64,000 nt of DNA from the NCBI GenBank assembly GCA_944321345.1, contig CALUKY010000009.1, positions 17,283 through 81,282 of the forward strand, written 5' to 3'. The first letter of the stretch is position 1, and every line of letters begins with the position of its first letter. A model generated the notes under the pieces. It did not search any database. It was not told where the DNA came from and saw nothing but the letters and a program-made list of their open reading frames with translations. Below, piece after piece: positions 8,799-16,992 of this stretch. The translations under genes and the position numbers were made by a program. The stretch comes from an uncultured Paraprevotella sp. (lineage in GTDB: Bacteria > Bacteroidota > Bacteroidia > Bacteroidales > Bacteroidaceae).

Positions 8799-10511
8799 TT
8801 ATGGCTTCAAAGCATTCAAGGCTGCAGTAATCCCGGCATCGTATTTGTCCTTGAAATAGGTTTCATAGGTTTCCTGAATCACACTGTCTGGCTGAATCCC
8901 CACTCCAACAAAATCCGTTCCGTCAATACACTGATCATGTTTGGAACAGATATTGGCATAATTCTTTCCAGGAATCAACTCTATACGTACTCCGTTTCCC
9001 GTACTGCCACCTGTTGGAGTTCCAAAGACCTGCCCACACTTCATCCCATTGAACACAGAACAAAAATCTTCTGCAGCCGAAAAGGTTCCTGCATTGGCCA
9101 ATACAATTATAGGATTATCATAAATTTCACGGTCTTTAAAAGGCACAAGCTTGTTCGAAGATACAGTATACCACTGTAGCGGATATCCCCACGAAGCAAA
9201 GGCCGGCATATACATTGGAGTGCGCCACGGATTGGTCTGGATGGTATCTTGTGTGAGATGACGGAGTATATAATCGGCATTGCCGGAATTACCTCCTCCA
9301 TTGTCACGAATATCTATAATCAGTGCCTTCGTTTTCAGGAGATCCGGATACAAACCGTCGAAATTCTTTTTGAAATTCTGATCCATAAAATTACGGATTC
9401 TCAGATATCCCACCTTTCCTTTCAGAGTTTTCAATTCCAGAGCCGGAGAACGGGGAGCCACAGATTGATGCGGCCATGCTTTTACCAGCAACTCACGGTC
9501 ACCATCTCTTAATGCCAGACGCAAGGTATCTTCTTTCTTACAGGCAAATAATCCATTACCTTCATATACCTGATGCAAAGCCCATTGCGGAGTAGAAGAA
9601 GCCACATAAGGACGGATATAACATTCACCATACTTCAAAACGGGCTCTTCGTTAATGGAAAGCAGCTCCATACCCCGGCGAATTCCTTCATCCTCCAACT
9701 CTTTTGACAGAACTGCATCAATATAAACATGTCCGTCAATATATTTAGTCAGCAACGGAATTCGGCCTGTATAATGTGACACGCCCCAGACATAGGTATG
9801 TCCGTCCCCCAGTTGTGCAATCATTTTCTGAAAGATACGGGTACACGCCTCATCATCTGATGCAGCCAGCACCTGCGGAATTGTAGCAACATATATGCTG
9901 TCCCAATTCTTATGGAAACGCTCCATAAATACAAAATTCTGTTTTACACCGGCCCATAGTCGCGACAATCCCAGCAAACGCAACTCGTCGCTCTTCGCTG
10001 ATGCATAAGGATTGGAAGAAACATTCGCATTTTTAGTAGCATCCAGATAAGTAACTTCCTTCCAACTCACAGGTACACAGATTTCACCGTCGGTAGTTGC
10101 TTTCAGAAAGTACAGCTTTTGAGCGTCTTTTTCATACTCGTAGATATATACGGTCTTGGTGTCCTCCATATAAGTGGCGGCCTCAGTCTCCTTCTGAAGG
10201 TTGACAAACTGAAAAGGTTCGAAAGACTCAAATACACTGCGAATACGCTTTACTACAGAGGGCTTCACCGATTCAAGCACCAGCCTCTGCCCCACAGTCC
10301 ATCCAGATCCGGCACCGCGTTGCCAGACAAAGCCTCCACCGGCTTTCAGCATATCACTGCCGGTATATTTCACACTCTCGCAAACACATCCCCGGGTATT
10401 CCGGAGTTTCTCAAAGACCTGAATCAACGAAGATTCCTTAACTTGCTTTTGAGCTACCAGCAGAGTTGGAAACAGAAAAAGCAAGGCAAACAAACGTAAA
10501 ACTGTTTTCAT
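8799..10511 (-). CDS. Exported S41 family serine peptidase (C-terminal processing protease-like)
   Basis: A 570-residue protein with a signal peptide (residues 1-20, ending LLVAQ). An N-terminal region of about 180 residues is of no family I recognise. A PDZ-like segment follows (about 260-330), then the S41 core (about 355-550): KALIIDIRDNGGGNSGNADY, and NAGTFSAAEDFCSVFNG, in which the Ser of TFSAAE is the expected nucleophile. TPTGGSTGNG follows the core Ser. S41 enzymes cut unstructured C-termini of exported proteins. It is transcribed alone, and no confident TAnnTTTG box was found upstream. Confidence 0.88.
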   Translation of the reverse strand: MKTVLRLFALLFLFPTLLVAQKQVKESSLIQVFEKLRNTRGCVCESVKYTGSDMLKAGGGFVWQRGAGSGWTVGQRLVLESVKPSVVKRIRSVFESFEPFQFVNLQKETEAATYMEDTKTVYIYEYEKDAQKLYFLKATTDGEICVPVSWKEVTYLDATKNANVSSNPYASAKSDELRLLGLSRLWAGVKQNFVFMERFHKNWDSIYVATIPQVLAASDDEACTRIFQKMIAQLGDGHTYVWGVSHYTGRIPLLTKYIDGHVYIDAVLSKELEDEGIRRGMELLSINEEPVLKYGECYIRPYVASSTPQWALHQVYEGNGLFACKKEDTLRLALRDGDRELLVKAWPHQSVAPRSPALELKTLKGKVGYLRIRNFMDQNFKKNFDGLYPDLLKTKALIIDIRDNGGGNSGNADYILRHLTQDTIQTNPWRTPMYMPAFASWGYPLQWYTVSSNKLVPFKDREIYDNPIIVLANAGTFSAAEDFCSVFNGMKCGQVFGTPTGGSTGNGVRIELIPGKNYANICSKHDQCIDGTDFVGVGIQPDSVIQETYETYFKDKYDAGITAALNALKP

Positions 10512-10978
10512 AATGTTTCTCTTTATAATCTGTTACTCCATTTTTCAATATCAAAACGGACTCACAGAGTTGTTCAACAATATTTTTTAATCCAATCACT
10601 TCTTAAAGAAACAAAATTCGTGCCAAAACATTAACTTATTGATTATGTGATAAGTAACAAAAAACGCAAGTGTCCGAAAATGGACACACTGTCCATTTTT
10701 GTGTTCCAAAATAAAACAACAACGATTCTGCAATGTTTTTCATTAAGGTTCCGACCGGCTCTTTACTAAAAATACTTCATAAGCAAACAGACAACACAAA
10801 GACAATCCGAGAAAGCATATTCCAACCACATGACAAGCACCTCAAGGACTCTTTATCCATACATATTCCTATCTCCCCCAACCCAATACTTCATAAAAAA
10901 AAACTTTCAGCCGTACATTCTCTTTTATGAAAATGTACCGCCGAAAGTTTCTCATATCCTCTATCCGGATAATCTCTT
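10512..10978. other. 467-nt gap with TGTCC/GGACA repeats
   Basis: There is no credible gene; the only open frame (10733-10930, plus strand) has no family features and no ribosome site. The notable content is a cluster of short inverted repeats at 10670-10694, listed separately. The right half is plain AT-rich spacer up to the nudC stop. Confidence 0.7.
10670..10694. promoter_or_regulatory. Inverted-repeat cluster GTGTCC / GGACAC / TGTCC
   Basis: GTGTCC (10670-10675) and GGACAC (10682-10687) form a perfect 6-bp inverted repeat around GAAAAT. GGACA (10682-10686) also pairs with TGTCC (10690-10694) around CAC. This looks like a protein-binding site about 160 nt upstream of the S41 start. The regulator is unknown. 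Confidence 0.4.
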
Positions 10979-11764
10979 TTAAATGCGATGTTCCAGCCAC
11001 GCATCAATCAACATCCGCGCCATAGACAGCCGGGGTGGTATCTCGGGCAGAGAATCCCGTCCAAACCATCCACCGGTTGCCAATTCCTTGCGCTGCAAAG
11101 TAATCTCTCCGGAAACATAATCCGCATAAAAACCTATCATCAGTCCGCAAGGGTAAGGCCAAGGCTGACTGGCAAAATAACGGATATTGCCGATGCGCAA
11201 TCCTGTTTCTTCCATCACTTCTCGTTCCACACATTCTTCCAGAGTTTCTCCCGTTTCCACAAAACCGGCAACCAAGCCGTAAAAGGAACCTTTAAAATTA
11301 TGGGCATGCACCAAAAGGATCTGATCATCCCGCCGCACCAACACGATAATAGCAGTAGCCAGCTGGGGCCATACTTCCTTACCGCATGCCGTACACCGCT
11401 TACTGATGACCGTATGTGCTTTCATCGGAGCACCACAGACTCCGCAGAATTTGGTATTCCGATCCCAATAAAGAATCTCGGCCCCCTTACCGGCTTTCAG
11501 GTAAACTTCTTCCTCAAGCAAGGCATAAGATGCCCGCAACCCGACAAATTCATACATAGAATCAGCCGGAAGCGGATGATCCACCTGCACCACCTTACAC
11601 GGCAAACCCTTCATTTCCGTATAGCTGCGCACTACATTCCACTCTGTAAGCGGTATCGGAGACTCTTCCTGACAAGGTACCGTATAATGCCCCTCAGACA
11701 GCGGCTGCAACAGCAGATTATCCCGAAAAAAAACAAACCAGTAAGACTTTTCCATATTTGTCAT
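10979..11764 (-). CDS. nudC: NAD(H) pyrophosphatase / NADH-capped RNA decapping Nudix hydrolase
   Basis: A 261-residue protein. A zinc ribbon carries Cys107, Cys110, Cys124 and Cys127. The Nudix box spans residues 167-189, with Glu173, Arg181-Glu182 and Glu185-Glu186. The NudC subfamily signature SQPWPYP is at 199-205. NudC splits NADH into NMNH and AMP and removes NAD caps from RNA in the cytoplasm. The start at 11764 (ATG) is 12 nt after a hairpin; a second ATG at 11755 is equally plausible. It lies downstream of the phosphohexomutase gene in the same direction. Confidence 0.92.
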   Translation of the reverse strand: MTNMEKSYWFVFFRDNLLLQPLSEGHYTVPCQEESPIPLTEWNVVRSYTEMKGLPCKVVQVDHPLPADSMYEFVGLRASYALLEEEVYLKAGKGAEILYWDRNTKFCGVCGAPMKAHTVISKRCTACGKEVWPQLATAIIVLVRRDDQILLVHAHNFKGSFYGLVAGFVETGETLEECVEREVMEETGLRIGNIRYFASQPWPYPCGLMIGFYADYVSGEITLQRKELATGGWFGRDSLPEIPPRLSMARMLIDAWLEHRI

Positions 11765-11776
11765 ATTATAAAAAAA

Positions 11777-11811
11777 CGCTTCCTTCTCCGGCCGAAGCCA
11801 GAGAGGAAGCG
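11777..11811 (-). terminator. Hairpin between the phosphohexomutase and nudC
   Basis: A long imperfect stem-loop (outer arms CGCTTCCT/AGGAAGCG with an inner GGC/GCC stem, loop CGAA). On the minus strand it is followed directly by seven T residues, a classic intrinsic terminator for the upstream gene. It ends only about 12 nt before the nudC start codon. Confidence 0.75.
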
Positions 11812-11852
11812 ACTCATGTTTTATATTTCGATATATAAAAACTTGTGCAAAA

Positions 11853-13610
11853 TTACAGATTCAGATCGCTCTTGATAGCTTCAACCTTTTCCATGGCAGC
11901 GGCTGTTGCTTTCTCGTAGCACTTAGCGCAACCCATCTTCTCGGCAATCTCCATATAGAACTTGATCTTAGGCTCTGTACCAGAAGGACGCACACTCACC
12001 TTGCTGCCATCCTCAGTGTACCACTGCAAAACGTTAGACGGTTCCGGCTGATTGATATCGGTTACATTTCCTTCAGCATCGGTTGCCTTCAGAGTCTGAT
12101 AATCCTTAGTCAGGATCACCTTAGAACCGGCCAGTTCTTTCGGACCATTCTCACGGAAGTTCTGCATCATGGCCTTGATCTCATCCGCACCGCTCTTACC
12201 GGGTTTTACCACATTAATGGTGTGATTCAAAGTATAACCGTATTCCAGATAGATATCCATCAATACATCGAACAGAGTCTTGCCCTGATCTTTAGCCCAA
12301 GCACAGATCTCAGCCAACAGAGAACATGCAGAAACTGCATCTTTATCGCGAACGAAATCCTGTGCCAGGAAACCGTAAGACTCCTCACCGCCACCGATGT
12401 ACTGTTTTACACCCTCGCGCAGACGGATCTCACGGGCAATCCACTTGAAGCCAGTGTAGCAATCCAACATCTCTACGTTATTCTTGTCAGCAATAGCCTT
12501 GATCAACTCGGTAGTTACAATTGTCTTTACGATAAACTCATTACCCTTCATCTTACCGGTTGCGATACGGTTCTTGATAATGTAGTACAAGAAGATCATA
12601 CAAGTCTGGTTTCCGTTGATCAGAACCCACTCGCCATCACTGTTCTTGCAAGCCATACCTACACGGTCGGCATCCGGATCGGAAGCCATCACGATGTCAG
12701 CGTCGATGCTCTTGGCCAGATTGATAGCCATAGTCAAAGCCTCAGCATTCTCCGGATTTGGAGATACAACAGTCGGGAAGTTACCGTCTTTGATCATCTG
12801 TTCCGGTACGGTATGCACGTTCTCAAAGCCCCACAGCTTCAATGACTGCGGAATCAGCATCATTCCGGTACCATGGATCGGAGTATATACAATCTTCAGA
12901 TCCTTCTGACGGGCAATAACCTCCGGATCGATGCAGATGGTATGAATCTTCTGCAAATAGATATCGTCAATCTCCTTACCGATAATCTCAATCAGCGGAT
13001 TGCCGGCATCCAAAGTCTTGCTCAGACCCTTGATATCCTCAGCACGCACCTGATTCACTTCGTCAATAATTCCTTTATCGTGTGGAGCCAAAACCTGAGC
13101 ACCGTCATCCCAATATGCCTTGTAACCGTTATACTCCTTCGGATTATGGGAAGCAGTCAGAATGATACCGCTCTGGCAACCCAAATGACGGATGGCAAAA
13201 GACATTTCCGGAGTAGGACGCATATCGTCAAAAAGATATACCTTGATACCGTTGGCCGCAAAGATATTGGCAGAAACCTCTGCAAACAGGCGGCTGTTGT
13301 TACGGCAGTCATGACCTACCACTACAGAAATCTGTTCCTTATCCTTGAAAGCCTTGTTCAGGTAGTTTGACAAACCCTGAGTAGCAGCACCTACAGTATA
13401 GATATTCATGCGGTTGGTACCCACTCCCATGATGCCGCGCAGACCACCGGTTCCAAACTCCAGATTCTTATAGAAACCTTCGATCAGCTCGGTCTTATCC
13501 TCGCTATCGAGCATTTTCTGAACTTCAGCCTGTGTTTCTGCGTCATAAACCGATGAAGCGAGCCAAGTTTGTGCCTTAGCCTCGCATGACTTGATCAATT
13601 CGTTGTCCAT
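11853..13610 (-). CDS. Phospho-sugar mutase (phosphoglucomutase/phosphomannomutase, alpha-D-phosphohexomutase)
   Basis: A 585-residue cytoplasmic enzyme interconverting hexose 1- and 6-phosphates for glycogen, nucleotide-sugar and envelope sugar synthesis. The active-site serine loop TASHNP is at residues 152-157 (Ser154), the metal-binding loop DPDADR is at about 315, and the C-terminal phosphate-binding SVRPSGTEPKIKFY is present. Size and GTGGLRGIMG at residues 53-62 fit the long PGM2-like class of Bacteroidetes. Whether glucose or mannose phosphate is preferred cannot be read from the sequence. Upstream are a -7 box and an 8-bp inverted repeat. Confidence 0.92.
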   Translation of the reverse strand: MDNELIKSCEAKAQTWLASSVYDAETQAEVQKMLDSEDKTELIEGFYKNLEFGTGGLRGIMGVGTNRMNIYTVGAATQGLSNYLNKAFKDKEQISVVVGHDCRNNSRLFAEVSANIFAANGIKVYLFDDMRPTPEMSFAIRHLGCQSGIILTASHNPKEYNGYKAYWDDGAQVLAPHDKGIIDEVNQVRAEDIKGLSKTLDAGNPLIEIIGKEIDDIYLQKIHTICIDPEVIARQKDLKIVYTPIHGTGMMLIPQSLKLWGFENVHTVPEQMIKDGNFPTVVSPNPENAEALTMAINLAKSIDADIVMASDPDADRVGMACKNSDGEWVLINGNQTCMIFLYYIIKNRIATGKMKGNEFIVKTIVTTELIKAIADKNNVEMLDCYTGFKWIAREIRLREGVKQYIGGGEESYGFLAQDFVRDKDAVSACSLLAEICAWAKDQGKTLFDVLMDIYLEYGYTLNHTINVVKPGKSGADEIKAMMQNFRENGPKELAGSKVILTKDYQTLKATDAEGNVTDINQPEPSNVLQWYTEDGSKVSVRPSGTEPKIKFYMEIAEKMGCAKCYEKATAAAMEKVEAIKSDLNL

Positions 13611-13660
13611 TTTTTCGTTTTTTATATTACTGATTCGTTTTCTTATTTTCTTTCAATGAG

Positions 13661-13668
13661 CAAATTTA
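13661..13668 (-). promoter_or_regulatory. -7 box of the phosphohexomutase gene
   Basis: On the minus strand the bases are TAAATTTG, matching TAnnTTTG. Transcription would begin near 13655, leaving a 45-nt leader to the ATG at 13610. Confidence 0.5.
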
Positions 13669-13673
13669 GTCAT

Positions 13674-13698
13674 TATCTGTTGGAAATCCTAACAGATA
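13674..13698. promoter_or_regulatory. Operator-like inverted repeat at the phosphohexomutase promoter
   Basis: Perfect 8-bp arms TATCTGTT (13674-13681) and AACAGATA (13691-13698) are separated by 9 nt. The site lies directly upstream of the -7 box and covers where the -33 box would be, so a bound protein could block or recruit polymerase. The arms are not followed by a T tract, which argues against a terminator. Confidence 0.45.
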
Positions 13699-13742
13699 GG
13701 AAACTAAATCCATGGCTTTTGTGTTATTAAACATTTTCTTCA

Positions 13743-15416
13743 TCAATATGTAAAACGGAGCGTATCACGAGTCACATTGCCGCAACGGTCTTCAGCCACA
13801 ACCACCAGCGTACGCTGCCGGTTCTCGGCGCGCAAACCATTTTGCTGCAAATCACAGGTACGCACCTCTCGCCCGGTAAAGAGTACAAATTTACCGTCAA
13901 CATATCCTTTCAGGGAACGGACTCCCGACTGACTGTCCCGGCAAGACAAACGGTAGCGCCGGTTCTGCTTGCCTCCAACCAGACCTAAGGAGCGGACCAC
14001 CGGCGGTGTTGTATCCTGTGCAATGGCGTAATCCTCATCCAGATTGCGCACCGAAGCAGAAATCCAACCATCGTGAAAAGTTCCTCCCACATATCCCTTA
14101 CTGCTCTCTATATAACACTTCTCGGGATGAGCTACCGGCTGCGAAAGAGCCAGCATCAAAGTAACATTGGCCCGTAAAGGCAGCGGTCCGTCATGTAAAT
14201 GATATTTATGTGACAATTCATCGGGAGTAGATTTTACGGAAGGAGTCAGTACCACATCACGGAAAAGCAAACCCGACGGAATACGCAGTTCCATGCCGGG
14301 CAGCTGTACCACGTTCGAACGGTTCCATGGCAGAAAGAACGGTTCGGAACGCTGCTCTTCCTCTTTCCGGACAGCCTCAGCCAAAACCTGTTCATAAGGT
14401 GTGCCTTTAATGCGGAAACGGGTTGTAGTCGTATTGCCAAACTCATCCGTCAGGCGATACTCCACCTCATAAGTACGCACACTGTCAATGGTCACCCAGC
14501 CACGGTCTTCACCCACCTGAAGCAACGCCAGATCATTTCCCGGATCGGCAAAACCTTTCAAATACCAGGTGCGGCGATTCATATACCACTCATAATCTCC
14601 CCAGGAATTAATCTTGCGGTGATCGGTCGGCATCAGAGAATCCATTTGCGAAGTGTAAACTTCTTTGCCGTCAACCCGAAGGCTGACCTTATAAATTCCG
14701 AATTTATTGTTCGTGCCGTTCATATAATCATCGGCCCAATACGCAAAACCGATCTTTCCCCAAGCCTGGAATGTACGCGGAGCAGCGCCGGGAGCAAAAG
14801 ATACCGGGTTCAGCGAACCGCTCACCACTCCTTCACCGGGTTTGGGATAGATGCGGATGCCATGCACCCGAGGAGCAATCTTGTCACGTACCAGATGCTT
14901 GAAATACGGCATAGGATTCAGCAAGGCCCCGTCAGACGTGCGATGAAGCTCCAGATGCAGATGCGGACCCGAAGAAGCACCGGTATTGCCACTAACGGCA
15001 ATCTGCTGGCCGGCTTTCACCGGAAACTGTTCCGGAGTAAAACGCACATCCACCGTTTCCGACTCTTTTTCACACTGATGGGCAAAGACTTCACGCGTCA
15101 CATCCGGCAGGAAACGGTCCAGATGACAGTAAACGGAAGTATTTCCGTCGGGATGATTCACATACAGGGCATTTCCGAAACCGTTCAATCCCACCGTAGC
15201 CCGTGAAATATAACCGTCGGCCACACTATAGATTTTCTTGCCGATGACTCCCTGCGTACGGAAATCCAATCCGCAATGGAAATGATTGGGTCGGGGTTCG
15301 CCGAAGTTACCGGCCAGCGACACCGTAAAGTCTATCGGCGATACGTAACGTTTTTGCGCCTGAAGCACAAGACATCCCAACCAGAAAGTTAAAACACAGA
15401 TTATACGCATAAACAT
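13743..15416 (-). CDS. Exported M23 family metallopeptidase
   Basis: A 557-residue protein with a signal peptide (about residues 1-21, ending LQAQ). An M23/LytM peptidase domain follows, with the zinc ligands in NHFHCGLDF (His47, Asp51) and in SGPHLHLELH (about residue 150). The remaining 400 residues are beta-rich and probably a substrate-targeting or regulatory region. M23 enzymes cut peptide bridges of peptidoglycan in the periplasm. It is transcribed in the same direction as nadC, 119 nt downstream, beyond paired hairpins. Confidence 0.88.
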   Translation of the reverse strand: MFMRIICVLTFWLGCLVLQAQKRYVSPIDFTVSLAGNFGEPRPNHFHCGLDFRTQGVIGKKIYSVADGYISRATVGLNGFGNALYVNHPDGNTSVYCHLDRFLPDVTREVFAHQCEKESETVDVRFTPEQFPVKAGQQIAVSGNTGASSGPHLHLELHRTSDGALLNPMPYFKHLVRDKIAPRVHGIRIYPKPGEGVVSGSLNPVSFAPGAAPRTFQAWGKIGFAYWADDYMNGTNNKFGIYKVSLRVDGKEVYTSQMDSLMPTDHRKINSWGDYEWYMNRRTWYLKGFADPGNDLALLQVGEDRGWVTIDSVRTYEVEYRLTDEFGNTTTTRFRIKGTPYEQVLAEAVRKEEEQRSEPFFLPWNRSNVVQLPGMELRIPSGLLFRDVVLTPSVKSTPDELSHKYHLHDGPLPLRANVTLMLALSQPVAHPEKCYIESSKGYVGGTFHDGWISASVRNLDEDYAIAQDTTPPVVRSLGLVGGKQNRRYRLSCRDSQSGVRSLKGYVDGKFVLFTGREVRTCDLQQNGLRAENRQRTLVVVAEDRCGNVTRDTLRFTY

Positions 15417-15425
15417 AAAGTTAAA

Positions 15426-15458
15426 GGCATGTTTTCATGCCGGAAAAGAACATCCGGC
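15426..15458 (-). terminator. Two overlapping hairpins downstream of nadC
   Basis: GGCATG-TTTT-CATGCC (15426-15441) and GCCGGA-N8-TCCGGC (15439-15458) share the bases GCC, so only one can form at a time. On the minus strand they follow nadC and precede the M23 start at 15416. A T-rich tail is weak, so termination may be partial. Confidence 0.4.
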
Positions 15459-15535
15459 AAACCGAATTTCTTCTATCCACACAAAAACATGCCTTGAATA
15501 AAATCAAAATTATATTTTTCGGATTCAGACAGCAA

Positions 15536-16384
15536 TCAGCATGCCTTGAAACTCATATCCAGTCCCTTTACAGAATGAGTGAGGGCACCGACCGAAATAT
15601 AATCCACGCCACACTCAGCGTAGTCGCGGATGGTATCGAAAGTGATACCGCCGCTGGATTCGGTTTCAAAACGTCCGTTCACCATCTCCACAGCCTTGCG
15701 GGTATCTTCCGGGGTGAAGTTATCGAGCATGATACGGTCTACACCGCCCAAATCCAACACCTGCTGCAATTCATCAAAGTTACGCACCTCGATTTCAATC
15801 TTCAAATCCTTGCCTTTTGCCTTAAGATACTCATGGCAGCGGTTGATGGCCGCCGCAATGCCTCCGGCAAAGTCCACATGATTGTCCTTCAGCAGAATCA
15901 TGTCGAACAGACCGATACGATGGTTCACACCGCCACCGATCTTCACCGCCTCCTTCTCCAGCATACGCATGCCCGGAGTAGTCTTACGGGTGTCGAGGAT
16001 ACGGGTCTTGGTACCTTCCAGACGAGCCACATATTTACCGGTCATGGTGGCGATACCGCTCATACGCTGCATGATGTTCAGCATCAGACGCTCTGTCTGC
16101 AACAGACTCTGGATCTTTCCGGAAACAATCATAGCCACGTCGCCCGGTTTCACATGCGCACCGTCCTGAATAAACACCTCTACCTGCAAGGTCGGGTCAA
16201 AACGGTAAAATACCTTCTTGGCAATTTCAATACCGGCCAGGATTCCCTCTTCCTTGATGAGCAGTTTCGATTTACCCATCGCATCCTCAGGGATACAGCA
16301 CAAAGTAGTGTGGTCGCCGTCGCCAATATCTTCAGCAAAAGCCAGATCGATCAAACGATCATTCAATTCGTCTACAGTAAGCAT
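15536..16384 (-). CDS. nadC: Nicotinate-nucleotide diphosphorylase (carboxylating), quinolinate phosphoribosyltransferase
   Basis: Converts quinolinate and PRPP to nicotinate mononucleotide in de novo NAD synthesis. The 282 residues match family length. Motifs seen are EDIGDGDHTT (about 18-27), RMSGIATMTG, TRKTTPGMRMLEKEAVKIGGG (in part), and the C-terminal DRIMLDNF and ESSGGITFDTIRDYAECGVDYIS blocks. A strong TATCTTTG box lies 38 nt upstream. It is divergent from rlmH. The window also holds nadE and nudC, but these are not linked to it. Confidence 0.95.
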   Translation of the reverse strand: MLTVDELNDRLIDLAFAEDIGDGDHTTLCCIPEDAMGKSKLLIKEEGILAGIEIAKKVFYRFDPTLQVEVFIQDGAHVKPGDVAMIVSGKIQSLLQTERLMLNIMQRMSGIATMTGKYVARLEGTKTRILDTRKTTPGMRMLEKEAVKIGGGVNHRIGLFDMILLKDNHVDFAGGIAAAINRCHEYLKAKGKDLKIEIEVRNFDELQQVLDLGGVDRIMLDNFTPEDTRKAVEMVNGRFETESSGGITFDTIRDYAECGVDYISVGALTHSVKGLDMSFKAC

Positions 16385-16421
16385 CTTTTTTCTTTCTTTT
16401 GGATTAACATAAAATTTATTA

Positions 16422-16429
16422 CAAAGATA
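16422..16429 (-). promoter_or_regulatory. -7 box of nadC
   Basis: On the minus strand the bases are TATCTTTG, a perfect TAnnTTTG match. The predicted start near 16416 leaves a leader of about 32 nt before the nadC ATG at 16384. Confidence 0.6.
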
Positions 16430-16505
16430 CGCAAAATAGCCGTTGAAAGTGCGCTGTATTAGTTAAATATCACAAACAGGCCCAATCTGTGTGCCGATGC
16501 TGATG

Positions 16506-16513
16506 TATCTTTG
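16506..16513 (+). promoter_or_regulatory. -7 box of rlmH, almost touching the start codon
   Basis: TATCTTTG is a perfect match and ends 5 nt before the rlmH ATG at 16519. In Bacteroidales the transcript normally begins 4-8 nt after this box, so rlmH mRNA would have essentially no leader. Confidence 0.6.
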
Positions 16514-16518
16514 CAATT

Positions 16519-16992
16519 ATGAAAGCTACATTACTTGTTGTCGGCAAGACGGCCGACCCGCGCTTCGGCGTACTGATTGACGAATATATCCAGCGTACAC
16601 GTTTCTATCTTTCTTTTGATATGGAGGTGATTCCGGAACTGAAGAACACCAAGAATCTGAGCCAGGAACAGCAGAAGGAAAAAGAAGGCGAACTGATTCT
16701 GCGTGCTCTGGCTCCGGGCGATTATGTGGTGCTGCTCGATGAGCACGGCAAGGAGTTCCGCTCCGTGGAGTTCGCCCAGTGGATGCAAAAGAAAATGAAC
16801 ACCGTCCCCAAGCGTCTGGTGTTCATCGTCGGCGGCCCGTACGGTTTCTCACAAGCCGTTTACCAGAAGGCCAATGAAAAGATCTCGCTCTCGAAAATGA
16901 CATACTCGCATCAGATGATCCGCATGATTTTCACGGAGCAGATTTACCGGGCGATGACTATTCTGAACAACGAGCCTTATCATCACGAATAA
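16519..16992 (+). CDS. rlmH: 23S rRNA (pseudouridine1915-N3)-methyltransferase
   Basis: A SPOUT-class SAM-dependent methyltransferase acting on helix 69 of 23S rRNA in assembled 70S ribosomes. The 157 residues are full length. The trefoil-knot motifs FIVGGPYGF (about 108-116) and SKMTYSHQMIRMIFTEQIYRA and the C-terminal NNEPYHHE are all intact. The -7 box is so close that translation is probably leaderless. The last 35 nt overlap the end of the convergent exonuclease/phosphatase family gene. Confidence 0.95.
   Translation: MKATLLVVGKTADPRFGVLIDEYIQRTRFYLSFDMEVIPELKNTKNLSQEQQKEKEGELILRALAPGDYVVLLDEHGKEFRSVEFAQWMQKKMNTVPKRLVFIVGGPYGFSQAVYQKANEKISLSKMTYSHQMIRMIFTEQIYRAMTILNNEPYHHE

Noticed and set aside
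10733-10930. 65-codon plus-strand frame in the gap before nudC
   Set aside because: No Shine-Dalgarno or promoter, no signal peptide or domain, and Lys/Pro/His composition as expected from random AT-rich DNA.
15489-15550. Repeated ATGCCTTGAA near the end of nadC
   Set aside because: Two copies of a 10-mer 50 nt apart, one in coding sequence; too short and without a matching structure to call a functional repeat.
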